Below, piece by piece: positions 6,629 through 12,856 of a stretch of DNA of 12,856 nt. The notes under the pieces were generated by a model, which was not told where the DNA came from, made no database searches, and saw nothing but the letters and a program-made list of their open reading frames with translations. The first letter of the stretch is position 1, and every line of letters starts with the position of its first letter. This DNA comes from DATBDN01 sp036269895 (GTDB lineage Bacteria; Actinomycetota; Thermoleophilia; Solirubrobacterales; Thermoleophilaceae). Where the stretch lies: positions 1 to 12,856 of the forward strand of contig DATBDN010000239.1 of assembly GCA_036269895.1 (NCBI GenBank), in the 5' to 3' direction. A program made the position numbers and the translations under genes.

Positions 6629-7684
6629 CTACTCGACCTTCTCGAGCCGGGGATTGGGCCGGTAGTGGCGTCCGACCTTGGCGCACGGCTTGCCGTCGAG
6701 CATGACGATGTCGGCGGTGAAGTCGTTCTCGCCGCGCAGAAGCGAGGAGCCCACGCCGTAGGCGTCGACCGGGACGCCGCGGCGCTCGAAGTCGCGGATC
6801 TTCTCCGGGTTGAAGCCACCGGAGACGACGATCTTCACCCGCTCGTGGCCGGCGGCGTCGAGCGCCTCACGGACCTTGCGGACCAGCACGTGGTTCACGC
6901 CGGTCGGCGGGAAGTCGCCCATGGCGTCGAACAGCGAGCGGTCCACCAGCCGCTCGGACGTGTCCAGCCGCACGCCCCAGAGGTCGTCACCCAGCGCGTC
7001 GGCCACCGCGATGGCCGTCTTCACCGAGTCGTTCCAGAAGTCGACCAGAACCGTCACGTTCATCTCGTGCGAGTACTGGTGCGCCCAGGCCTTCGCCGCC
7101 GCGACCGTGTCGCCGCCGAACGCGGCGATAAGCGAGTGCGGGACTGTCCCCACGCCGCGGCCGCCCCACCAGGACGCCTGGGCGTCGGTCGACACGCCGA
7201 TGGCGCCGGCGACGTGGGCGGCCCAGCCGTCACCCGTTTGGACGAGCCAGTGGTCGTGGCGCGCCGGGAAGAACAGGATCTGCTTCCCATTTGCGGCCTC
7301 CACCACCTCGCGCACGTTGTGCATGACGAGCGATCGCCGCGCCATGCAGCCCAGATAGACCGTTTCGAGGCGAGCGAAGAGGCGGTAGTCGCCCTCGATC
7401 GTCATGACCGTCTCGTGCGGCTCGATCGCATCGCCCTCATAGAGCGCCTGAACGTCGAGCCCGCTCCAGTCGTCCGAGCAGAGCTTGAGGATTGCGATCG
7501 CCTCGTCGATGCCGCCCAAGACCGAGTGCTTCTTCTGGAAGACCTGCATGACCACGTGCGCGTGCTTGTCCTCCCGCTCGAGCAGCTCCTTCGTCAGGTT
7601 GAAGTAGGCGTCGGAGTAGTAGCCCGCACGGATCCGATCCACCGGAAGGCGGAAGATCTCGGGTGACAGGCGCTCCCTGAACAC
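6629..7684 (-). CDS. Nicotinate phosphoribosyltransferase family protein
   Basis: About 351 residues with the type II phosphoribosyltransferase barrel of the nicotinate/nicotinamide family. The family joins nicotinate to PRPP to make nicotinate mononucleotide in NAD salvage. Recognisable pieces are IRAGYYSDAYF near the N-terminus, GVSTDAQASWWGGRGVGTVP, then HSLIAAFGGDTVAA, the phosphate-site region VRLDTSERL, and VSGGFNPEKIRDFE followed by VDAYGVGSSLL. It is shorter than PncB of enterobacteria (about 400), as in the divergent family seen in Actinobacteria and Chloroflexi. The start is uncertain: GTG at 7684 (VFRERLSPEIF) with TTAGG 9 bases upstream is preferred; a TTG at 7705 would add 7 residues. 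It is the first gene of the five-gene minus-strand operon. Nicotinate versus nicotinamide preference cannot be read from sequence alone. Confidence 0.88.
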   Translation of the reverse strand: MFRERLSPEIFRLPVDRIRAGYYSDAYFNLTKELLEREDKHAHVVMQVFQKKHSVLGGIDEAIAILKLCSDDWSGLDVQALYEGDAIEPHETVMTIEGDYRLFARLETVYLGCMARRSLVMHNVREVVEAANGKQILFFPARHDHWLVQTGDGWAAHVAGAIGVSTDAQASWWGGRGVGTVPHSLIAAFGGDTVAAAKAWAHQYSHEMNVTVLVDFWNDSVKTAIAVADALGDDLWGVRLDTSERLVDRSLFDAMGDFPPTGVNHVLVRKVREALDAAGHERVKIVVSGGFNPEKIRDFERRGVPVDAYGVGSSLLRGENDFTADIVMLDGKPCAKVGRHYRPNPRLEKVE

Positions 7685-7709
7685 GGCGGGAAGCCTAAGC
7701 AACAAAAGA

Positions 7710-7744
7710 TTTACGAAGCAGCGTCGACGGGCACAATTAGGGGG
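7710..7744 (+). promoter_or_regulatory. Candidate promoter for a leaderless transcript
   Basis: TTTACG (7710-7715) and CACAAT (7732-7737) are separated by 16 bases and each match the sigma-70 -35 and -10 consensus at four of six positions. A transcription start about 7 bases after the -10 box falls at 7744-7745, exactly on the ATG at 7745. AGGGGG (7739-7744) touches the ATG directly, too close to work as a normal ribosome binding site, which also favours leaderless translation. The 60-base gap (7685-7744) must also hold the promoter of the divergent phosphoribosyltransferase operon, for which no clear boxes were found. Confidence 0.45.
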
Positions 7745-8401
7745 ATGCGGGCCACGAGGGCTTACATCGCGAGTGCGGGGACGGCGACGGTGATGCTCAT
7801 TGCATCCGTCGGGCTGTTCGCGCTCGTGAGCACGCTGGTGGCGTTCGGGTCGTGGCCCGGAATCGGCTCCGGAGCTCAGGTCGACCAGGTCCTCCTGAAT
7901 AACGTCGTGAAGGCCAAGCCGAAGCCTGTGGCGGTTCGGGCCGGCGCCGTGACGGTTGCCCAGCGCGACGGCACCCGTCGCGACGTGGTCGCCCAGGCGC
8001 GCAGCCAGCGCCCGCAGAAGGCGCGCGCGGTCGCCCGCACACGCTCAGGCAGGCCCGTGGGCAAGGCCCCCCGTGGCTCCTCGCCGCGTGGCTCCGCGCC
8101 GACCGGCTCCACGCCGACGGACTCGACGCGCGCGGCGACGGAAGCGCCTGCGGGCGGCTCGACTCCGGTGGCGCAGGTGCCGGCTGCCGCGCCCGAGCCC
8201 GTCAAGCAGGGCGTCCAGAACGTGACCCAGACGGTGCAGGACACGACCGACCAGGTAGTCGGCCAGGTCACACAGCCCGTGCAGAACGTCACCAACCAGG
8301 TCGGCCAAGTGGTCGACCAGGTCGCTGCACCCGTTCAGCAGACGGCGGCGCCGGTGGTCAAGCAGGTGCAGGACACCGCCGGGTCCGTGCTACCGCACTG
8401 A
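7745..8401 (+). CDS. Membrane-anchored low-complexity protein with amphipathic V/Q/T repeats
   Basis: A 218-residue protein of unknown function. A hydrophobic segment (about residues 12-35, TVMLIASVGLFALVSTLVAF) is a signal anchor or uncleaved signal peptide, with MRATR giving a positive inside end. Residues 55-105 are rich in Lys, Arg, Gln and Ala. Residues about 108-130 carry imperfect PxGS/PTxST repeats. Residues 152-218 hold degenerate repeats of about seven residues, such as VQNVTQT, VQDTTDQ, VQNVTNQ and VGQVVDQ, and the protein ends in SVLPH. No enzyme motif is present. The layout suggests a membrane-tethered, mostly disordered spacer followed by an amphipathic helical tail, facing the cell wall. 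It is transcribed alone, and its stop is one base from the stop of the convergent DUF2934 gene. Confidence 0.75.
   Translation: MRATRAYIASAGTATVMLIASVGLFALVSTLVAFGSWPGIGSGAQVDQVLLNNVVKAKPKPVAVRAGAVTVAQRDGTRRDVVAQARSQRPQKARAVARTRSGRPVGKAPRGSSPRGSAPTGSTPTDSTRAATEAPAGGSTPVAQVPAAAPEPVKQGVQNVTQTVQDTTDQVVGQVTQPVQNVTNQVGQVVDQVAAPVQQTAAPVVKQVQDTAGSVLPH
8068..8126 (+). repeat. Imperfect tandem coding repeats (Pro-x-Gly-Ser type)
   Basis: Within the anchored protein, units of about 12-15 bases with the core CGTGGCTCC or CCGGCTCC recur, encoding PRGSS, PRGSAP, PTGSTP and PTDSTR. They are diverged and in frame, so they look like an old slippage-derived linker rather than a mobile or structural DNA element. 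Confidence 0.5.
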
Positions 8402-8402
8402 C

Positions 8403-8564
8403 CTACGCGGTCTTCAGCTCGCGCTCGGCGCGCAGCCAGTTCTGCTCGTGATCCCCGCCCTCGCGCTCGTAGATGTAGTACGCGCGCTCCGCGACTGCCT
8501 CGGGGGTCGGCGCCTTGGCGGCCTTCCTCGTGGTGCGGATGCGCTTCGTCTTGGTCTCAGCCAT
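8403..8564 (-). CDS. DUF2934 small protein (53 residues)
   Basis: A 53-residue protein with a basic N-terminal tail (MAETKTKRIRTTRKAAKAP) and a compact helical core (EAVAERAYYIYEREGG, then QNWLRAEREL). The core matches the DUF2934 pattern: AxRAYxxYExxG, a short gap, then W-x-x-AE-x-EL. The function of the family is unknown; the basic tail hints at nucleic acid contact, but that is speculation. The ATG overlaps the end of the DUF1385 gene by 8 bases. Despite that overlap it has its own strong ribosome binding site, AAGGAG (8571-8576, minus strand), 6 bases from the ATG, suggesting high translation relative to upstream genes. It is the last gene of the M20-DUF1385-DUF2934 operon. Confidence 0.85.
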   Translation of the reverse strand: MAETKTKRIRTTRKAAKAPTPEAVAERAYYIYEREGGDHEQNWLRAERELKTA

Positions 8565-9360
8565 TGATTGCTCCTTCAACTCGCAGGATTTCGTCCATGG
8601 CTATTCGACCGACTTTCAGTTGTTCCTCGTTGGGCTCGCGCGTGCCCACGGCACGCTGAAGCTCGTTGCCCGGACGCCGGAACGCACGCGCCAGCGCCGA
8701 GCCGGAGTGCCGCTCGGACCAGCCGAAGATCTCGACCGCGACGGCCATGCTGCCGAGCGCTATCGCGCCATCGACCGCGGGCCCGCGCAGGCCCGCCTTG
8801 CGCGCCGCGACGGTCCCGGCGATCGTCGTCGAGAGCATCGGTGCCACGAGGTGCGATCCGCAGCGGTCGTGCTCCTTGGCAGCCTCCTCCGCGGCGCCGT
8901 CCTGCTCGTAGGCCGCAATCGACTTGTGCTCGACGCCGTGCCACGACGCCAGCTCACCCTGGCGCAGCGCCAGCAGCGCCGGCGCGACGCTCAGAAGCGC
9001 CACCGCCGCCTCGCGCCCGGCGGTACGCGCGGCACCGGGGCGCCGGATCGCGTGGGCGGTCAGCGAAACTGCGCCCATTGCTGCGAGCGTGCGCGGATCC
9101 TGCATCGGCAGCTTTGCCTCCGGCAGCGCACGCTTGACGAGCGGGATCACCGCCATCGCCTCCGCGAGCTTGGCTACCCCGCGCAGGCCAGGCACGCGCT
9201 CGACCGGTCCCGTGCCGACCCGCGGCTTACGCCCGGACGCCACCTTCACCTCGCCGTCGTCGGTAGTGATTGCGGCGGCCCAATGCGTCGGCCCGTGGAC
9301 GAGCAGGCCGTTACGCAGCGCCATCCCGCCCAGGCGCAGCTTCTCGCTGTTTTCGCTCAT
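8557..9360 (-). CDS. DUF1385 (YqhQ-like) family protein
   Basis: A 267-residue protein of the DUF1385 family, represented by Bacillus YqhQ and described as a putative metal-dependent membrane enzyme of unknown reaction. Family hallmarks are the opening GGMALRNGLLVHGPTHW (11-27), VERVPGLRGVAKLAEAM (53-69), WHGVEHKSIAAYE (140-152) with Glu144 and His145, and HDRCGSHLV (164-172) with His164, Cys167 and His170; these polar residues are the likely metal site. Moderately hydrophobic segments around 92-104, 117-132, 170-186 and 196-212 could be membrane helices, though they are weaker than in YqhQ. The ATG overlaps the stop of the M20 peptidase gene as ATGA. No Shine-Dalgarno sequence is evident, so translation is probably coupled. 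Confidence 0.85.
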   Translation of the reverse strand: MSENSEKLRLGGMALRNGLLVHGPTHWAAAITTDDGEVKVASGRKPRVGTGPVERVPGLRGVAKLAEAMAVIPLVKRALPEAKLPMQDPRTLAAMGAVSLTAHAIRRPGAARTAGREAAVALLSVAPALLALRQGELASWHGVEHKSIAAYEQDGAAEEAAKEHDRCGSHLVAPMLSTTIAGTVAARKAGLRGPAVDGAIALGSMAVAVEIFGWSERHSGSALARAFRRPGNELQRAVGTREPNEEQLKVGRIAMDEILRVEGAING

Positions 9361-10673
9361 GAACCCAGTATCGCGGGCGCCAGCTCCGCGAAGAAGCGGG
9401 CGGCCATCCCCAGGTCCTCCACCGGCACGCGCTCGTCGGCGCCGTGGATCAGCGGCGTCGCCTCGAAGAGGTCGAACGCCCTCGCCGGCATGAAGCCGTA
9501 GGCGACGCAGTCCGGGAAGGCCTCGCGGAACCAGCGCGAGTCGGTGAAGCCCGGGAGCCCGCTTGCGGCCACCACCGCGCCTGGGTCTTCGCGCTCCATG
9601 AAGTCGCGAATCGAGTCCATTAGCGGCGACTCGGCAGGCGAGCGGTTGCCGACGACCTGCTCGTCGAAGGCCAGCGTCCAGTCGCCCTCGGGCACGATCT
9701 CCGCGACCGCGGTCCGTACCGACTCTTCGTTCTCGCCCGGCGGCACGCGGCAGTCGACCTTCAAATGCGCGGCGGCTGGAATCACGTTCACCTTCTCCGA
9801 CGCCCGGACCATCGTCGGCGAGAACGTGACTCCCATCAGCGGCTCGAGCATCACCGCCAGGCGAGGATCCAATTGCTCGAGCTCGCGCAGCGCCGCCTCA
9901 GCGTCGCCGTCGGCGTCGATCCCGAGCGCCGTGACCATCGCCGCGACTTCCGGTTGCAGCGACAGGCGCCCGTGGCCGGCGCGCCCCAGGGCTTCGATCA
10001 TCGGCGCGAGCTTCGTGAGCGAGTTGTCCGCGATGCGCGGGATCGACGCGTGCCCCGCGCGCCCGTGCGCGGTAAGCGTGAAACGGAAGACGCCCTTCTC
10101 GGCAACGCAGACGCCGTAGATGCGCTTGCCGTTCGCGTTCAGCAGCTGGCCGCCGCCCTCGTTGACGACGTAGTCGCAGCGCACCACGTCCGCATGCTCG
10201 GCGCACAGCCACTTGGCGCCGACGGTCGCGCCGGCCTCCTCGTCAGCCGTCACGATCACCATGAGCTCGCCGGACTCCGGCCGCCAGCCCTCATCGGCCA
10301 GCGCCATCGCCGCGGTGATCTCGCACGCCACCTGGTCCTTCATGTCCAGCGCGCCGCGGCCCCAGACGCAGCCGTCGCGCAGCTCGCCCGCCCACGGGTC
10401 GACGGTCCAGTCCTCGGGATTGGCCAGCACCGTGTCGGCGTGGCCGAGGTAGCAGAGCCGCGGCCCATCCGAGCGGCCCGGCAGGCGCGCCACCAGGTTC
10501 GGCCGCCCGGTGACCGCCGCGAGCTGAACGCACTCGAAGCCGGCCGCCTCGAGCTTGTCCTGCAGGAAGTTCTGTACTGCCTGCTCGTTGCCGGGCGGGT
10601 TGACGGTGTCGAAGCGGATCAGCTGCTGCAGCAGCTCGGTCGCGCTGCGCTGGAGTGCGTCCGGCTCGGGCAT
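9357..10673 (-). CDS. M20-family metallopeptidase (ArgE/DapE/ACY1-like)
   Basis: A 438-residue zinc-dependent amidohydrolase or peptidase that cleaves N-acyl amino acids or small peptides in the cytoplasm. The di-zinc site is readable: His78 in GHADTV with Asp80 beside it, Asp110 in WGRGALDMKD as bridging ligand, catalytic Glu145 and ligand Glu146 in TADEEAG, Glu172 in NEGGG, and His410 in LIHGADERV. The lid or dimerisation domain spans roughly 185-310 (TAHGRAGHASIP onward). The start at 10673 (MPEPDALQRS) is chosen because the family's N-terminal helix begins there; the much longer open frame upstream is antisense to rarA. The exact substrate cannot be decided; general M20 carboxypeptidase or aminoacylase is as likely as succinyl-diaminopimelate desuccinylase. 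Confidence 0.92.
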   Translation of the reverse strand: MPEPDALQRSATELLQQLIRFDTVNPPGNEQAVQNFLQDKLEAAGFECVQLAAVTGRPNLVARLPGRSDGPRLCYLGHADTVLANPEDWTVDPWAGELRDGCVWGRGALDMKDQVACEITAAMALADEGWRPESGELMVIVTADEEAGATVGAKWLCAEHADVVRCDYVVNEGGGQLLNANGKRIYGVCVAEKGVFRFTLTAHGRAGHASIPRIADNSLTKLAPMIEALGRAGHGRLSLQPEVAAMVTALGIDADGDAEAALRELEQLDPRLAVMLEPLMGVTFSPTMVRASEKVNVIPAAAHLKVDCRVPPGENEESVRTAVAEIVPEGDWTLAFDEQVVGNRSPAESPLMDSIRDFMEREDPGAVVAASGLPGFTDSRWFREAFPDCVAYGFMPARAFDLFEATPLIHGADERVPVEDLGMAARFFAELAPAILGS

Positions 10674-10758
10674 CGCCGCGAGTATGCAAGGCCGGTTGGG
10701 CTCGCGCATCCGCCGCGGCCATCGCATCCGGCGACGCGCGCGGCCGCTGCGACACTTG
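10674..10758. promoter_or_regulatory. Divergent intergenic region between the M20 peptidase and rarA
   Basis: An 85-base, very GC-rich gap from which both transcripts must start. I found no pair of boxes close to the sigma-70 consensus, and no Shine-Dalgarno sequence before the rarA ATG, so the promoters cannot be placed. Confidence 0.3.
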
Positions 10759-12102
10759 ATGCGGATGGGCACGCTGTTCGAGGACACCGAACCCCCGCGC
10801 GGCCAGACGACCGTGCCGCCGGCTGAACAGCCGCTGGCGGTGCGCATGCGGCCGCGCACGCTCGACGAGTTCGTCGGCCAGGAGCACCTGCTGGGCGAGG
10901 GCTCCGCACTGCGGACGGCGATCGAGGAGGGCCGCCCGCACTCGATGGTCCTGTACGGGCCGCCCGGCAGCGGCAAGACGACGCTCGCGCGCCTGGTCGG
11001 CGCCGGGGCGAACGCGGAGTTCGTCGAGGAGTCGGCGGTCAACGCCGGCCGCGCTGAGGTGCGTGCCGCGATCAAGCGCGCGGGGGAACTGCGCCGCGCC
11101 ACGGGCCGGCCGACGATCTTCTTCCTCGACGAGATCCACCGCTTCAACAAGGCGCAGCAGGATGCGCTGCTACCGGCGGTCGAGGAGGGTTTGCTCACGC
11201 TGATCGGGGCGACCACCGAGAACCCGTACTTCGAGGTGAACAACGCGCTGCTCTCACGATCGCGCGTGTATGAGCTGTCGCGTCTGCGCGACGAGCACGT
11301 GCTCGAGATGCTGGGCCGCGCGCTGATCGACGAGCGCGGTGTGCCCGGCTGCCAGGTCGAGGACGGCGTGCTCGAGTTCCTCGCCGCTCGCGCCGACGGC
11401 GACGCACGGACAGCCCTCGGCGCCCTCGAGGTCGCCTGTAACACGAGGGGACAGTCCCCATTTGTAACGCTCGCCGACGCCGAGGACGCGCTGCAGCGGA
11501 GAGCGGTCCTCTACGACAAGACCGGCGACCGTCACTACGACACGATCTCGGCCTGGATCAAGTCGACGCGCGGCTCCGACCCGGAGGCGTCGCTGCTGTA
11601 CCTGGCGGCGATGATCGAGGGCGGCGAGGACCCGCGCTTCATCGTCCGGCGAATGATCGTGCTGGCCAGCGAGGACATCGGCAACGCCGACCCGCAGGCG
11701 CTGGTCGTCGCGACGGCCGCCGCGCAGGCAGTCGAGCACGTGGGCATGCCCGAGGCGGCGCTCAACCTCGCGCAGGCCGCGGTCTACCTCGCGCTCGCGC
11801 CGAAGTCGAATGCTTCCTACGAGGCGATCAACCGCGCTCGCGCCTGGGTGCGTGAGCACGGCGCCCCTGAGATCCCGATGCACCTGCGCTACCCCGGCCA
11901 TCCCGGCGAGAAGTCGGAGCTCGGGCACGGGCAGGGCTATGACTACCCGCACGATCGCCCGAACGCGCTGTCCGACCAGGAGTACATGCCGGCCGGCGCC
12001 GAGACCACTCACTTCCTCGAGCTGACGAAGTTCGGGCTCGAGGGCGAGCTGCGCGACCGCTACGAGCGGATCCTGCGCGGCCGCGGGCGCAAGGCAGAAT
12101 GA
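10759..12102 (+). CDS. rarA: Replication-associated recombination protein RarA (MgsA/WRNIP1 family AAA+ ATPase)
   Basis: A 447-residue AAA+ ATPase acting at stalled or damaged replication forks. Walker A is GPPGSGKTT (67-75), Walker B is FFLDEIHRFNKAQQD (121-135, Asp124-Glu125), sensor 1 is GATTENP (150-156), and LLSRSRVYEL (164-173) contains the arginine-finger region. The C-terminal tetramerisation part is intact, with GDRHYDTISAWIKSTRGSDP, then ASEDIGNADP, APKSNASY and PMHLRYPGHP. The length equals that of the E. coli protein. The start may be ATG at 10759 or at 10765 (MGTLFEDTEPP). In the variable loop before LADAEDAL the gene carries a low-GC palindromic patch (11437-11468) with atypical codons, read as CNTRGQSPFVT. 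The stop overlaps the next gene's ATG (ATGA). Confidence 0.95.
   Translation: MRMGTLFEDTEPPRGQTTVPPAEQPLAVRMRPRTLDEFVGQEHLLGEGSALRTAIEEGRPHSMVLYGPPGSGKTTLARLVGAGANAEFVEESAVNAGRAEVRAAIKRAGELRRATGRPTIFFLDEIHRFNKAQQDALLPAVEEGLLTLIGATTENPYFEVNNALLSRSRVYELSRLRDEHVLEMLGRALIDERGVPGCQVEDGVLEFLAARADGDARTALGALEVACNTRGQSPFVTLADAEDALQRRAVLYDKTGDRHYDTISAWIKSTRGSDPEASLLYLAAMIEGGEDPRFIVRRMIVLASEDIGNADPQALVVATAAAQAVEHVGMPEAALNLAQAAVYLALAPKSNASYEAINRARAWVREHGAPEIPMHLRYPGHPGEKSELGHGQGYDYPHDRPNALSDQEYMPAGAETTHFLELTKFGLEGELRDRYERILRGRGRKAE
11437..11468. repeat. REP-like palindrome inside rarA (GGGGACAGTCCCC core)
   Basis: A perfect inverted repeat GGGGAC-A-GTCCCC (11447-11459) is flanked by the direct repeat TGTAAC at 11437-11442 and 11463-11468. 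The patch is lower in GC and uses codons rare in its surroundings (AGG, GGA, CCA, TTT, GTA). As I recall, the GGGGACAGTCCCC or GGGGTCTGTCCCC type of core followed by ATTTG is dispersed in many bacterial genomes, often near REP-associated tyrosine transposases; that link is from memory. It stays in frame and keeps RarA at normal length. No second copy was noticed in this window. Confidence 0.6.
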
Positions 12103-12856
12103 CCGCCATGGCGACCGTTGCTGCCCCCGCTTCCCTCGACTCGTTCAGCCCGCTCACGGGCGAGCGGATCGGCTCCGTGCCGACCCTCAGGCCCGAGGAG
12201 GTTCAGGCGGTCGTCGATGACGTCGCCTCGGTCCAGCCGTTCTGGGCGCAGTTGCCGCTCGCCGGCCGGGCCCGCTACATGAAGCGCGCGGCGCAGGCAA
12301 TCCTCGACCAGATCGACGACCTCGCGCGGCTGCTCGCGCGCGAGCAGGGCAAGCCGGTCAACGAGGCCTACATCATGGAGCTGATCCCGTCGGTCGACGC
12401 TCTCGGCTGGATCGCGGACGCCGGCCAGCAGATCCTCTCGGACGAACGGATCCCGCAGCCGCAGGCGTTCACGAAGCTCAAGAAGTCGGTCTTCTCCTAC
12501 GAGCCGCTCGGCGTCGTCGGGGTGATCGCGCCCTGGAACTACCCGTGGTCGATCCCGTTCGGCGAGGTCGCCATGGCGCTGATGGCCGGCAACGGCGTGG
12601 TGCTGAAGCCTGCGTCGCTGACGCCGCTGATCGGCGACCGCATCCGCGAGATCTTCGAGCGCGCCGGCTTCCCGGACGGGCTCGTGCGCACTGTTCATGG
12701 CGGCAGCGCGGTCGGCAACGCGCTCGTCGAGTCGACCGCGGCGAAGGTCTTCTTCACGGGCTCGGTGGACGTCGGCCGCCGGGTTGGCGTGGCCTGCGCG
12801 GAGCGGCTCAAGGGCTGCGTGCTCGAGCTGGGCGGCAAGGACGCGCAGATCGTGTG
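12099..12856 (+). CDS. Aldehyde dehydrogenase family protein, 3' end cut by window
   Basis: The first 252 residues of a second aldehyde dehydrogenase, clearly different in sequence from the one at the left edge. Visible are APWNYPW (144-150), VVLKPASLTPL (167-177) for NAD(P) binding, FFTGSVDVGRRVG (228-240) and LELGGKDAQ (242-250) with the general base Glu243. The catalytic cysteine would lie about 35 residues beyond the edge. ATG at 12099 overlaps the rarA stop (ATGA), with AAGG 4 bases upstream; ATG at 12108 is an alternative giving MATVAAP. Substrate unknown. Co-transcription with rarA is likely from the overlap, but a functional link is not obvious. Confidence 0.9.
   Translation, partial: MTAMATVAAPASLDSFSPLTGERIGSVPTLRPEEVQAVVDDVASVQPFWAQLPLAGRARYMKRAAQAILDQIDDLARLLAREQGKPVNEAYIMELIPSVDALGWIADAGQQILSDERIPQPQAFTKLKKSVFSYEPLGVVGVIAPWNYPWSIPFGEVAMALMAGNGVVLKPASLTPLIGDRIREIFERAGFPDGLVRTVHGGSAVGNALVESTAAKVFFTGSVDVGRRVGVACAERLKGCVLELGGKDAQIV

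Noticed and set aside
6503..7666. 387-codon open frame on the plus strand
   Set aside because: Antisense to the epimerase and phosphoribosyltransferase genes, which show clear family motifs; no domain in the antisense frame.
9765..10826. 353-codon open frame on the plus strand
   Set aside because: Antisense to the M20 gene; composition dominated by Arg, His, Val, Asp and Leu without any domain, typical of a high-GC shadow frame.
10674..11444. Long upstream extension of the M20 peptidase frame
   Set aside because: It lies wholly opposite rarA and the intergenic gap, is rich in Ser/Arg as expected for antisense high-GC sequence, and M20 homology starts at 10673.
1..12856. Possible CRISPR array, tRNA, rRNA, insertion sequence, attachment site or defence island
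   Set aside because: No regularly spaced direct repeats, cloverleaf, transposase or integrase coding sequence was seen on either strand; the genes are metabolic and housekeeping.

Overview
The window is a gene-dense, high-GC stretch of bacterial chromosome. It has short intergenic spaces, many overlapping gene starts and stops, GTG starts, and codons ending in G or C. The gene content fits a deep-branching actinobacterium, most likely class Thermoleophilia (Solirubrobacterales or Gaiellales type). The clues are a SpoIID/LytB protein with the HGxGMSQ motif at its N-terminus, a DUF3107-like small protein, an actinobacterial-type RarA, and a secreted or anchored protein rich in Val, Gln and Thr. 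This placement is inference from gene content and style; there is no rRNA or marker comparison. No phage, insertion sequence, CRISPR array, tRNA or rRNA was seen.

Layout: (1) 1-2554, minus strand: a two-gene operon of an IlvB/AlsS-like thiamine diphosphate (ThDP) enzyme followed by a succinate-semialdehyde-type aldehyde dehydrogenase, cut by the left edge. This pairing matches the 2-oxoglutarate decarboxylase plus succinic semialdehyde dehydrogenase bypass known from cyanobacteria. (2) 2601-4453, plus strand: a secreted SpoIID/LytB-domain protein, then an SRPBCC protein that appears to start at CTG inside a CTGA overlap. (3) 4443-7684, minus strand: a five-gene operon, read in the order nicotinate phosphoribosyltransferase family, methylmalonyl-CoA epimerase, DUF3107-like small protein, PAP2 phosphatase (again with a likely CTG start in a CTGA overlap), and YchF. 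(4) 7745-8401, plus strand: a lone membrane-anchored protein with low-complexity and amphipathic repeats, behind a possible leaderless promoter. (5) 8403-10673, minus strand: an M20 metallopeptidase, a DUF1385 (YqhQ-like) protein and a 53-residue DUF2934 protein, all overlapping. (6) 10759-12856, plus strand: RarA/MgsA ATPase followed by a second aldehyde dehydrogenase cut by the right edge. A GGGGACAGTCCCC palindrome with low-GC flanks sits inside rarA.

Most of these are core metabolism and housekeeping genes. The most interesting points are the likely 2-oxoglutarate decarboxylase/SSADH pair, two independent CTG-start candidates in identical CTGA overlaps, the palindrome carried in frame inside rarA, and the repeat-bearing anchored protein. 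I found no evidence of a defence system or other wholly new machine.
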